Under the pieces are notes generated by a model, which was given only the letters and a program-made list of their open reading frames with translations, was not told where the DNA came from and ran no database searches. From Burkholderiaceae bacterium (GTDB lineage Bacteria > Pseudomonadota > Gammaproteobacteria > Burkholderiales > Burkholderiaceae_E), in the NCBI GenBank assembly GCA_024637395.1, contig JAGXFG010000066.1:58354-122353 (forward strand): a stretch of DNA of 64,000 bases, written 5' to 3'. This document shows positions 51,593 to 64,000 of the stretch, in pieces. Made by a program: the position numbers and the translations under genes. Within the stretch, counting starts at the first letter, position 1; every line of letters starts with the position of its first letter.

Positions 51593-52492
51593 TCAGCCGC
51601 GCCGCCCTGGCCGGAGCACGGCCACGATGGCCATCAGGATGACGCACAGTGCCACGTAGTCCTGCCACCCGGGTTGCTCGCCCAGGATCAGCATGCCTGA
51701 AAACACCCCGATCACGGGGATGAACATCACCGAGAGGCTGCTCACTACCGGCGGCAGGATCGTCGCCAGGCGGAACCACATTACCTGCGCGAAGCCGAAA
51801 ACCGCCACTGCGTTGTAGGCCACCGCCAACCAGCCGGCGCGGTCCGGCAGTTGCGTCCAGCTGCCGCGCTCGAGCAGCAGCGCCAGCGTCCCGCACACCG
51901 TTAGTGCAACCAGTAGCGACCAGAACGCGATCACGATCACCGGGGTCGCCTGGCGGCGGCGCCTCATGAACTGGGTCCCGAGGCCCCATATGGCCGCGCC
52001 GCCGAGCATGAACAGCGTCCCCGCCGGGCTGCCGGCAATGGCGTCGATTTCCCGCCAGAGCAGCAGTGCAACTCCAGCAGCGGCGGCTGCGATGCCCAGC
52101 CACAGGCGTAGCGATGCCCGCTCGCCAAAGAACGCGAAGCCGATCAGCGCCGTGAAGATCGGCATGGTGTAGGCGAGAATGGCCGCGCGGCCCGATGCCA
52201 GCAACTTCACCCCATAAATCGACAGCACGACAAAACCCACCATGTTGGTCAGCGCCAACAGACCCAGTTCGCGCCAATGTTCGCGCGCCACGGCAAGGCG
52301 CAGCCCCTGCACGCGCACGGCGATGAACACCACCGGCACTGCCAGCACGATGCAGATCGAACGAAAGGTCATCGGCTCGAGTTCAGCGACACCGATCTTC
52401 ATCACCGTCCAGTTCATGCCCCAGGTCAGCGTCAGCAACGCCAGCAGCCACAGGTCGCGGGTCGAAAGGAGTCTGGAATCGGTCTCGGGCAT
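51593..52492 (-). CDS. EamA/DMT-family transporter
   Basis: A 299-residue inner-membrane protein with ten hydrophobic helices in two EamA repeats (first TWGMNWTVMKIGVAELEP, second AAIWGLGTQFMRRRR with the following helices). It is probably a metabolite or amino acid exporter; the substrate cannot be inferred. The ATG at 52492 is used; a TTG three codons upstream is possible. It sits 9 bp before the hydrolase, likely in the same transcript, and is divergent from pyrF. Confidence 0.88.
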   Translation of the reverse strand: MPETDSRLLSTRDLWLLALLTLTWGMNWTVMKIGVAELEPMTFRSICIVLAVPVVFIAVRVQGLRLAVAREHWRELGLLALTNMVGFVVLSIYGVKLLASGRAAILAYTMPIFTALIGFAFFGERASLRLWLGIAAAAAGVALLLWREIDAIAGSPAGTLFMLGGAAIWGLGTQFMRRRRQATPVIVIAFWSLLVALTVCGTLALLLERGSWTQLPDRAGWLAVAYNAVAVFGFAQVMWFRLATILPPVVSSLSVMFIPVIGVFSGMLILGEQPGWQDYVALCVILMAIVAVLRPGRRG

Positions 52493-52528
52493 CGGAATCA
52501 ACTTGGTGACCGCGAATCCTCACCCCAT

Positions 52529-52534
52529 TACAAT
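52529..52534 (+). promoter_or_regulatory. Candidate -10 for pyrF
   Basis: TACAAT lies 30 bp before the pyrF start, with TTGGTG about 20 bases further upstream as a poorly spaced -35. Tentative. Confidence 0.3.
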
Positions 52535-52563
52535 CGGCGCGCAACCCCAGCAAGGAGCAAGAG

Positions 52564-53403
52564 GTGAATTTTCGCGACCGTCTGCACGCGCGCTGGCTGC
52601 GCACCGAATCAATGCTGTGCGTCGGCCTCGACCCCGATGTGCAGCGTCTCCCGGCCCACCTGGCCGGACGAAGCGACGCGATCGCCCGTTTCTGCATCGC
52701 GATCATCGACGCGACCGCACCGTGGGCCTGCGCGTTCAAGCCCCAGATCGCCTACTTCGCAGCCGCCGGCGCCGAGGACCAGCTCGAGCAGGTGATCGCC
52801 CATATCAGGGAACATCATTCCGACATTCCGGTGGTGCTCGACGCCAAGCGCGGCGACATCGGTTCCACGGCCGCGCTCTATGCCCGCGAGGCCTTCGAGC
52901 GCTATGGCGCCGACGCGGTCACCGTCAACCCGTACCTCGGATTCGACTCGATCGAACCTTTTCTGGCCTGGTCGGGGCGGGGGGTCATCCTGCTGTGCCG
53001 CACCTCCAACGCGGGCGGCGCCGATCTGCAGGGGCAACGCCTGGCCAATGGCGAGATGGTCTATGAACGGGTTGCGCGACTCGCCGCCGGGCCGTGGAAC
53101 ACCTCCGGCCAGCTCGGACTGGTGGTTGGCGCCACCTTCCCGGCCGAACTGGCGCGGGTGCGCGAGTTGGTCGGCGATTTGCCGCTGCTCGTGCCGGGGA
53201 TAGGTGCGCAGGGTGGTGACGTTGACGCCACGGTTGCCGCCGGGCTTGCCCCCGACGGGTTCGGGATGATGATCAACTCATCGCGGGCGATCCTCTACGC
53301 GGGCAGCGGCGAGGACTTCGCGGTGGCCGCGGCAGCAGCGGCCCGTGCCACCCTGAGCGCTATCCGCACGGCCCAGCAGCGTGCCCGCCCCGACCAGCAG
53401 TGA
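52564..53403 (+). CDS. pyrF: Orotidine 5'-phosphate decarboxylase, type 2
   Basis: A 279-residue OMP decarboxylase (OMP to UMP). The GTG start has AAGGAG 7 bases upstream. Type 2 features: [23 protein letters not shown], the catalytic Asp-Lys-Asp set in [27 protein letters not shown], and [13 protein letters not shown] near the phosphate site. Length of about 270-280 is typical of the second OMPDC subfamily common in betaproteobacteria. Confidence 0.96.
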   Translation: MNFRDRLHARWLRTESMLCVGLDPDVQRLPAHLAGRSDAIARFCIAIIDATAPWACAFKPQIAYFAAAGAEDQLEQVIAHIREHHSDIPVVLDAKRGDIGSTAALYAREAFERYGADAVTVNPYLGFDSIEPFLAWSGRGVILLCRTSNAGGADLQGQRLANGEMVYERVARLAAGPWNTSGQLGLVVGATFPAELARVRELVGDLPLLVPGIGAQGGDVDATVAAGLAPDGFGMMINSSRAILYAGSGEDFAVAAAAAARATLSAIRTAQQRARPDQQ

Positions 53404-53426
53404 TGGCGGCCGTGAACGATCGGATT

Positions 53427-53455
53427 TTGACGACGAAGCGCCAAACCCATACAAT
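53427..53455 (+). promoter_or_regulatory. Promoter of the tRNA-Met gene
   Basis: TTGACG (53427-53432), 17-base spacer, TACAAT (53450-53455). Transcription would start about 4-5 bases before the mature tRNA 5' end. Confidence 0.75.
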
Positions 53456-53465
53456 CTGCGCCTCT

Positions 53466-53542
<77 letters not shown>

Positions 53543-53583
53543 GATTCGCACTTCGTCCGGCAATCCCGGGTCGCGGTGCACGA

Positions 53584-53607
53584 CAGGCCCGCCCAACAGC
53601 GGGCCTG
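53584..53607 (+). terminator. Hairpin terminator after tRNA-Met
   Basis: CAGGCCCGC-CCAACA-GCGGGCCTG, a perfect 9-bp stem 41 bp after the tRNA, followed by GTCGTTT. Likely terminator with a short T run. Confidence 0.6.
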
Positions 53608-53768
53608 GTCGTTTCATGGCCAGGCCATCAACCGGCGGCCGGTTACGGCTGATTTGCAGGCGCCAGGCAACGGCGGCTGCGCCGCGCCGCCGCTCAGTGC
53701 AAAATGATGGCTTTGGGCGCACGACCGCGTGGGAGTGTGCCCTGCTGTGCTAATGGAGGTGCGCCGGC

Positions 53769-54083
53769 ATGAAGACGTCCGCGAAAGTACTCGCCTTGCT
53801 CGCAGCGCTTGCGCTCAGCACGAGTGTTTGGGCGCAGACGCGCAAATTCCCCGACCAGAGCAAGCTGGGCTGGCTGGCAGTCTCGGTATTCCCCATCGCC
53901 AGCATCGACGGCAACCCGGCACGTTTTGCCGCTGGCGGCCGGATCTTCGACACCAACAACCGGCTCATGATCCCAGCCACCCTGCGGGGCAGCGTCGCCG
54001 TGCGCTACGAACTCGACCAGGCTGGCCAGATCCGCCGGGCCTGGATCCTGCAGCAGGCCGAGATCGAAGCCGCGCAACGTTGA
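53769..54083 (+). CDS. Small secreted protein of unknown function
   Basis: A 104-residue protein with a clear signal peptide ([18 protein letters not shown], cleavage VWA|QT near residue 22). The mature 80 residues are predicted as a small beta-rich domain ([36 protein letters not shown]), without cysteines. The reading frame and start are well supported: GGAGG lies about 10 bases upstream. It lies directly before miaB (8 bp gap) and might be co-transcribed with it. I do not recognise the family. Confidence 0.75.
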   Translation: MKTSAKVLALLAALALSTSVWAQTRKFPDQSKLGWLAVSVFPIASIDGNPARFAAGGRIFDTNNRLMIPATLRGSVAVRYELDQAGQIRRAWILQQAEIEAAQR

Positions 54084-54091
54084 GCTCCGCA

Positions 54092-59217
<5,126 letters not shown>

Positions 59218-59235
59218 AACTCCGCCCTGCCATCC

Positions 59236-60207
59236 TTGAAATCCAAAAAGCTGGAATTCACCATCGAGGGCGCCGACAATCGGCGCCTCGCCAATCTGTG
59301 CGGACCGCTCGACGAGAACATCCGCCAGATCGAGGGCGCGTTCGACATCCAGATCCGGCGCCGCTCGCGCACCTTCACGGTCACCGGGGAACCGGCCAGG
59401 GCCGAGCAGGGCATCGCGGCATTGCGCTATTTTCATGAGCTCGCCGATCGCCGCCTCGGGCTGGAAGACGTCCAGCTCGGATTGATCGAGTTGCGCCGCG
59501 ACGCTGCCCAGGCAATCGACCCGAACGACCAGTCGCCGATCCTGCACACCCGGCGCAGCGACCTGCAGGGCCGCACGCCGCACCAGCGCCAATACCTGCG
59601 CGACATACTCTCGCACGACATTTCCTTCAGCATCGGCCCGGCGGGAACGGGCAAGACCTATCTCGCGGTAGCCTGCGCGGTCGATGCGCTCGAGCGCGAC
59701 GCGGTCAAGCGCATCGTGCTCACCCGCCCGGCGGTGGAGGCTGGCGAACGGCTGGGCTTTCTGCCCGGCGACCTGGCGCAGAAGGTCGACCCTTACCTGC
59801 GCCCGCTCTACGATGCGCTCTACGACCTGATGGGGTTCGAGCGCACCGCCCGCATGTTCGAACGCCAGTCGATCGAGATCGCGCCGCTCGCCTACATGCG
59901 CGGCCGCACCCTGAACCACTCGTTCGTGATCCTCGACGAGGCGCAAAACACCACCCCCGAGCAGATGAAGATGTTCCTGACGCGGATCGGGTTTGGCTCG
60001 AAGGCGGTCGTCAACGGCGACACCACCCAGATCGACCTGCCCAAGGGACAGCCCTCCGGCCTCGCGCAGGCGCGGCGCATTCTCGACGGGCTGCGCGGCA
60101 TCGCTTTCACCGAATTCGACAGCACCGACGTGGTGCGCCATCCGCTGGTCGCCCGCATCGTCGATGCCTATGAACGCCATGCCGAGCCCCGTTCGGAAGA
60201 CTCCTGA
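59236..60207 (+). CDS. PhoH-like ATPase (PhoL/YbeZ)
   Basis: A 323-residue cytoplasmic P-loop protein linked to ribosome/RNA quality control together with YbeY. The N-terminal KH-like domain ([24 protein letters not shown]) is followed by the Walker [31 protein letters not shown], the Walker B-like [20 protein letters not shown] and [11 protein letters not shown]. The frame is in phase with the preceding gene and directly follows its stop, so only TTG at 59236 or an unlikely CTG at 59227 can start it; TTG is chosen. It overlaps ybeY by 29 bp or more. Confidence 0.9.
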   Translation: MKSKKLEFTIEGADNRRLANLCGPLDENIRQIEGAFDIQIRRRSRTFTVTGEPARAEQGIAALRYFHELADRRLGLEDVQLGLIELRRDAAQAIDPNDQSPILHTRRSDLQGRTPHQRQYLRDILSHDISFSIGPAGTGKTYLAVACAVDALERDAVKRIVLTRPAVEAGERLGFLPGDLAQKVDPYLRPLYDALYDLMGFERTARMFERQSIEIAPLAYMRGRTLNHSFVILDEAQNTTPEQMKMFLTRIGFGSKAVVNGDTTQIDLPKGQPSGLAQARRILDGLRGIAFTEFDSTDVVRHPLVARIVDAYERHAEPRSEDS

Positions 60208-60637
60208 GCCGCGTCTGCGGCTCTCGGTGCAGCTCGCAGACCGCGTCGCCGAACTGCCGCTGTCGCGCTCGCGGTTGCGTCGCCTCGCCGCCGCCGCAAT
60301 CGAGGCTGATGCCGAGTTGACGCTGCGTTTCGTCGCGACCGCAGAAGCCCGGATCCTGAACACGGCCTACCGGGAACGCGACTACGCGACCAACGTGCTC
60401 ACCTTCGTCTACGAGCCTGGCTTGGCCGACATCGTGCTGTGCCTGCCGGTGATCCGCCAGGAAGCGCGCGAGCAGCACAAGCCGTTCGAGCACCACCTGG
60501 CCCACCTGACGATTCACGGAGTGCTCCACGCCCAGGGTTACGACCACGAGGAACCACTCGAGGCCGCCCGGATGGAAGCGCGCGAAACCGAACTGCTGCG
60601 CCGCTTTCGCATTCCCGACCCCTACCGCGAAGTCTGA
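60179..60637 (+). CDS. ybeY: rRNA maturation endoribonuclease YbeY
   Basis: A 152-residue zinc RNase needed for 16S rRNA 3' processing. The metal motif is HLTIHGVLHAQGYDHE (HGxLHxxGYDH), preceded by TLRFVATAEARILNTAYRERDYATNVLTF. The start at 60179 (MPSPVRKT) gives the usual length; ATG 60170 is an alternative. It overlaps the phoH 3' end by 29 bp, the typical phoH-ybeY coupling. Confidence 0.94.
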   Translation: MPSPVRKTPEPRLRLSVQLADRVAELPLSRSRLRRLAAAAIEADAELTLRFVATAEARILNTAYRERDYATNVLTFVYEPGLADIVLCLPVIRQEAREQHKPFEHHLAHLTIHGVLHAQGYDHEEPLEAARMEARETELLRRFRIPDPYREV

Positions 60638-60734
60638 GCCGCGGCGCGGCAGCACAGGGCCGCGCGCCGCCGGCGCTTTGCCCGCGGCCCTTCTTCGGGT
60701 ATCCTCGACGCTCCGTAATCAAGTCGAAAAGTCC

Positions 60735-61616
60735 ATGTCTGAACCCCCCTCGGGCGGTTCCACCAAGCGAACGTTGCTTGAACGCCTGGCAGCAGTTCTG
60801 CTGCGCGCCCCGGAAGATCGTTCCCAGCTGATGGGTGTGCTGCGCGAGGCGCACGAACACCAATTGATCGATGCCGACGCACTCTCGATGATCGAAGGCG
60901 TGATGCAGGTATCGGAATTGGCTGCGCGCGACATCATGGTGCCGCGCGCCCAGATGGATGTCATCGACATCAGCCAGCCGCCGAATGAGTTCCGTGCCCA
61001 CGTCATCGAAACCGCGCATTCGCGCTTTCCGGTGGTCGAGGGCGATCGCGACAACGTGCTGGGAATCCTCCACGCCAAGGAGCTGTTGCAACTCTACGAG
61101 GACAGCGACGTCGAGGTCCGCGACCTGTTGCGACCAGCCGTATTCATTCCGGAATCCAAGCGCCTGAACGTGCTGCTGCGCGAGTTCCGCGTCAATCGCA
61201 ACCACCTCGCGGTGGTGGTCGACGAGTACGGCGGGGTGGCCGGGCTGATCACGATCGAAGACGTCCTCGAGCAGATCGTCGGCGACATCGAGGACGAGTT
61301 CGATTTCGACGAGGCATCGGACCATGTCCTGGCGGTTGAAGCCGGCCCTAATGGGCCGCGTTACCGGGTGCGCGCCATTGCCGAGATCGGCCCCTTCAAC
61401 AAGGTCTTCGGCACGAATTTCTCCGACCAGGATTTCGACACCGTCGGCGGACTGGTTACCGAACAGCTCGGCCGGGTGCCGCGCCGCGGTGAGCGGGTCG
61501 ACTTCGGCGGGCTGAGTTTCGACGTGCTGCGCGCCGACGGTCGCCAGGTCCAGCTGTTGTTGGTCGAACGGGCTGCGCAACGCGCGGCGCACTCGCCGCC
61601 AGAACGTGATTCGTGA
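60735..61616 (+). CDS. CorC/HlyC-family protein with tandem CBS domains
   Basis: A 293-residue cytoplasmic protein. Two CBS domains (VSELAARDIMVPRAQMDVIDI, RFPVVEGDRDNVLGILHAKELLQ; then NRNHLAVVVDEYGGVAGLITIEDVLEQIVGDIEDE) are followed by a CorC_HlyC C-terminal domain (IGPFNKVFGTNF). It resembles CorC/YbeX, linked to magnesium/cobalt efflux or ribosome maturation. The start at MSEPPSGGS is the family start; upstream codons are non-family. It overlaps lnt by 11 bp. Confidence 0.92.
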   Translation: MSEPPSGGSTKRTLLERLAAVLLRAPEDRSQLMGVLREAHEHQLIDADALSMIEGVMQVSELAARDIMVPRAQMDVIDISQPPNEFRAHVIETAHSRFPVVEGDRDNVLGILHAKELLQLYEDSDVEVRDLLRPAVFIPESKRLNVLLREFRVNRNHLAVVVDEYGGVAGLITIEDVLEQIVGDIEDEFDFDEASDHVLAVEAGPNGPRYRVRAIAEIGPFNKVFGTNFSDQDFDTVGGLVTEQLGRVPRRGERVDFGGLSFDVLRADGRQVQLLLVERAAQRAAHSPPERDS

Positions 61617-63204
61617 GCGTGTCGGCGGGGTGCCTCGGCGCTCTGCCCTGACCCACTGCGGCGCGGCCCTGGCATTGGGTGTGCTCCACGCCGCGAGCTT
61701 CGGTCCACTCGCCGGCTGGTGGCTGCAGTTGCTCGCGCTGGCGGGCCTGATCGTCATCCTCTACGGCGTCAAGCAGCCGCCGAGCGCATCGCGTCATTTC
61801 CTCAGCGTACTGTGCTTCGGACTCGGCAGCTTCGTAGCCGGCATTGGCTGGATGTACGTAAGCATGCACCGCTTCGGCGGAATGCCGGCACCGATGGCGG
61901 CTGCCGCCGTCGTGCTGCTGTCGCTCTATCTCGGGGCCTTCGGCGCGCTGGCCGCGACGCTCGCCCGGCGGCTCGGCGGCGCGGGAGCGGCAACCGGTGC
62001 AGGTGACGGCCAGTGGCGCCCGGGGTTCGGACCGGCCCTGATCTTCGCCGGCTGCTGGACGCTCGGCGAACTGGCACGCGGCTACCTGCTCACCGGCTTT
62101 CCCTGGCTTTCGATCGGCTACGCGCACCTCGGTGGAGTCCTGCACCACATTGCCCCGACGCTAGGCGTCTATGGCGTTGGGACGTTTGCCGCGCTGGTGG
62201 CTTTCGGCCTGGCGCTGGTCGCGATCAGCCTCCACCAGCGGCGCAGCCCGCTGGTTGGCCTGGCACTGGTGGTACTGCCGGCGGTGCTCGCGCTCAGTCT
62301 GTCCGGCATCAGCTGGGTGCAGCCGCGTGGGCCGGAGCTCTCGGTGCGGCTGCTGCAGGGAAACATTGCCCAGGACCTGAAATTCGATCCGGCGCGCACG
62401 CGCGCGGCGATGGCGACCTACGTCGACATGGTCGAAGCCGGCACAGCCGAACTCACGATCCTGCCGGAAACCGCCTGGACCGTGCCCTGGCGCATTACGC
62501 CACCAGACTTTGCCGCCCGCCTGACCCGCTACGCCGCCGCCGGCAACGCCCTGGTGATCGGCATGCCGCTCGAGACTGGCGCTGCGGGCGCCGCCGACCA
62601 GGGACGAAATGTCGCCAACAGCGTCGCCCTGATCGGGGCGAATGGCCGAGTCGACTACCGCTACGACAAGCGCCATCTGGTTCCGTTTGGCGAATTCGTC
62701 CCGGCGCTCTTCGGCTGGTTCGTCAGGATGATGGAGATTCCGCTGGGCGATTTCGCGCGGGGCAGCGCAACCCAGCCGGCGTTGCAGTTCGGCGGCCAGA
62801 GCATCGCGTTCAACATCTGCTTCGAGGACCTCTTCGGCGAAGAATTGGCACTGCAGGTGCGCGCGGGCGCCACCGTGCTCATCAATGTGAGCAATCTCGC
62901 CTGGTTCGGCGATTCGCACGCGCTCGACCAGCACCTGAGCATCGCTCGCATGCGCGCGCTCGAACTCGGCCGCCCGATGCTGCGCTCGACCAACACCGGG
63001 GTCACCGCCGTGATCGACCGTGAAGGCTCAGTCGTGGCCCAGCTTCCCACCGGCGTGCGCGGCACGCTCGAATCCACCGTGCGTGGCGCCGGCGGCCTCA
63101 CACCCTACGCACGCTATGGAAACCTGCCCGCGCTGGTGATGGCTTTGTGCCTGGTGGCGGCCGGAGCAGGGCTTTGTTCCCGGGCGCGGCGCCGAACCCG
63201 GTAA
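61606..63204 (+). CDS. lnt: Apolipoprotein N-acyltransferase
   Basis: A 532-residue inner-membrane enzyme adding the third acyl chain to lipoproteins. About six N-terminal hydrophobic helices precede the nitrilase domain, with catalytic Glu in TILPETAW, Lys in [11 protein letters not shown] and Cys in [13 protein letters not shown] further C-terminal helix ([17 protein letters not shown]) closes it. It starts with GTG overlapping the corC stop. The corC-lnt-glyQ order is conserved in betaproteobacteria. Confidence 0.95.
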   Translation: MIRERVGGVPRRSALTHCGAALALGVLHAASFGPLAGWWLQLLALAGLIVILYGVKQPPSASRHFLSVLCFGLGSFVAGIGWMYVSMHRFGGMPAPMAAAAVVLLSLYLGAFGALAATLARRLGGAGAATGAGDGQWRPGFGPALIFAGCWTLGELARGYLLTGFPWLSIGYAHLGGVLHHIAPTLGVYGVGTFAALVAFGLALVAISLHQRRSPLVGLALVVLPAVLALSLSGISWVQPRGPELSVRLLQGNIAQDLKFDPARTRAAMATYVDMVEAGTAELTILPETAWTVPWRITPPDFAARLTRYAAAGNALVIGMPLETGAAGAADQGRNVANSVALIGANGRVDYRYDKRHLVPFGEFVPALFGWFVRMMEIPLGDFARGSATQPALQFGGQSIAFNICFEDLFGEELALQVRAGATVLINVSNLAWFGDSHALDQHLSIARMRALELGRPMLRSTNTGVTAVIDREGSVVAQLPTGVRGTLESTVRGAGGLTPYARYGNLPALVMALCLVAAGAGLCSRARRRTR

Positions 63205-63233
63205 AATCCGTGGTTTTCAGACACGAGCCAGCC

Positions 63234-64000
63234 ATGCTTTCGTTCCAGCAGGTGATTTTGCGCCTCCAGGACTACTGGGATCGCCAGGGCTGTGCCCTAC
63301 TGCAGCCCTATGACATCGAGGTCGGTGCCGGCACCTTTCACACCGCCACCTTCCTGCGCGCGATCGGCCCTGAACCGTGGCGGGCGGCTTACGTCCAGCC
63401 ATCGCGCCGTCCCAAGGACGGGCGCTACGGGGAGAATCCGAACCGGCTCCAGCACTACTACCAGTACCAGGTGGTGCTCAAGCCCTCCCCTCCCGAGATC
63501 ATTGAACTCTATCTTGGTTCGCTCGAGGCCTTGGGCATCGACACCCGCGCCAACGACGTACGCTTCGTCGAGGACGACTGGGAATCGCCGTCGCTGGGCG
63601 CCTGGGGGCTGGGCTGGGAAGTGTGGCTCAATGGCATGGAGGTGACGCAGTTCACCTACTTCCAGGAGGTTGGATCGCTCAAGTGCCAGCCGATCACCGG
63701 CGAAATCACCTATGGCCTCGAACGCCTGGCGATGGCGCTGCAAAATGTCGAGAGCGTCTACGACCTGGTGTGGACCGAAGGGGTCAGCTACCGCGACGTG
63801 TTTCACCAGAACGAGGTCGAGCAGTCGACCTACAACTTCGAACACGCCAACACCGAGATGCTGTTCCGGCACTTCGGTGAATACGAAGCCGAGTCCACGC
63901 GCCTGATCGCCGCGCAACTCGCCTTGCCGGCCTACGAGATGGTAATGAAGTGCTCGCACACCTTCAATCTGCTCGACGCCCGCGGCGCGATCTCGGTAAC
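63234..64000 (+). CDS. glyQ: Glycyl-tRNA synthetase alpha subunit, truncated by window end
   Basis: The first 255 residues of the alpha chain of the heterotetrameric glycyl-tRNA synthetase. [20 protein letters not shown] is the typical N terminus; [18 protein letters not shown], the class II motif segment [18 protein letters not shown] and the [10 protein letters not shown] and [14 protein letters not shown] segments are visible. The frame is open to the last base. glyS is expected downstream. Confidence 0.97.
   Translation, partial: MLSFQQVILRLQDYWDRQGCALLQPYDIEVGAGTFHTATFLRAIGPEPWRAAYVQPSRRPKDGRYGENPNRLQHYYQYQVVLKPSPPEIIELYLGSLEALGIDTRANDVRFVEDDWESPSLGAWGLGWEVWLNGMEVTQFTYFQEVGSLKCQPITGEITYGLERLAMALQNVESVYDLVWTEGVSYRDVFHQNEVEQSTYNFEHANTEMLFRHFGEYEAESTRLIAAQLALPAYEMVMKCSHTFNLLDARGAISV

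Overview
The window is a GC-rich chromosomal segment that looks betaproteobacterial (Burkholderiales/Rhodocyclales-like). The evidence is gene order: tkt-gap-pgk-pyk-fba-purC-purE-purK, and miaB-(insert)-phoH-ybeY-corC-lnt-glyQ. Other support comes from the box-type benzoyl-CoA genes, a TRAP-linked catabolic cluster and a HrcA/CIRCE-controlled groESL operon. I see no insertion sequence, phage or CRISPR array.

Layout. 1-1659: 3' part of a quinol-type nitric oxide reductase. 1787-9031: aerobic hybrid benzoate pathway: benzoate-CoA ligase, BoxB and BoxC on the minus strand, a MioC-like flavodoxin, the BoxR regulator and an alpha/beta hydrolase. BoxA and the BoxD-type aldehyde dehydrogenase are not in the window. 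9003-19703: a minus-strand block of central carbon metabolism (tkt, gap, pgk, pyk, fba), purine synthesis (purC, purE, purK) and a Sua5-type tRNA t6A enzyme. The PurK has lost recognisable ATP-grasp residues. 19961-21196: an AdoMet decarboxylase-spermidine synthase fusion. 21193-29147: a barstar-like protein, a DUF1631 protein, a MaeB malic enzyme, an SRPBCC protein and a thioredoxin-domain DUF255 protein.

29230-39401: a catabolic island around a GntR/FCD regulator. It holds an FAD/Fe-S 2-hydroxyacid dehydrogenase, a class V aminotransferase, a complete DctPQM TRAP transporter, an enoyl-CoA hydratase and a class III CoA-transferase. A 16-bp palindrome lies in the divergent regulatory region. 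The substrate cannot be named from sequence. 39456-47640: housekeeping and cell-envelope genes (aminotransferase, lytic transglycosylase, UbiD, PBP4-type DacB, SDR, oxygen-independent coproporphyrinogen oxidase, UspA). 47757-50010: groES-groEL with a sigma70/sigma32-like promoter, a perfect CIRCE operator and a clear terminator. 50028-53403: phosphoribosyltransferase, monoacylglycerol-lipase-like hydrolase, EamA transporter, pyrF. 53466-53542: tRNA-Met with its own promoter and hairpin.

53769-64000 is the most unusual stretch. In the conserved miaB-phoH-ybeY-corC-lnt-glyQ neighbourhood, a two-component secretion-like module is inserted. The first part is a TPR plus outer-membrane beta-barrel protein resembling Slam/DUF560 (type XI secretion), whose frame is continuous with miaB. 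Two bases later comes a 772-residue exported protein. It has a FecR domain, Ser/Thr/Gly-rich repeats, 28 collagen-like Gly-X-Y triplets with Thr at Y, and a C-terminal region with a TbpB-barrel-like FGPxAxxxG motif. I read this as a candidate type XI secretor with a non-lipidated, collagen-like FecR cargo. The in-frame fusion to MiaB is either a real gene fusion or the result of small indels near 55405-55510.
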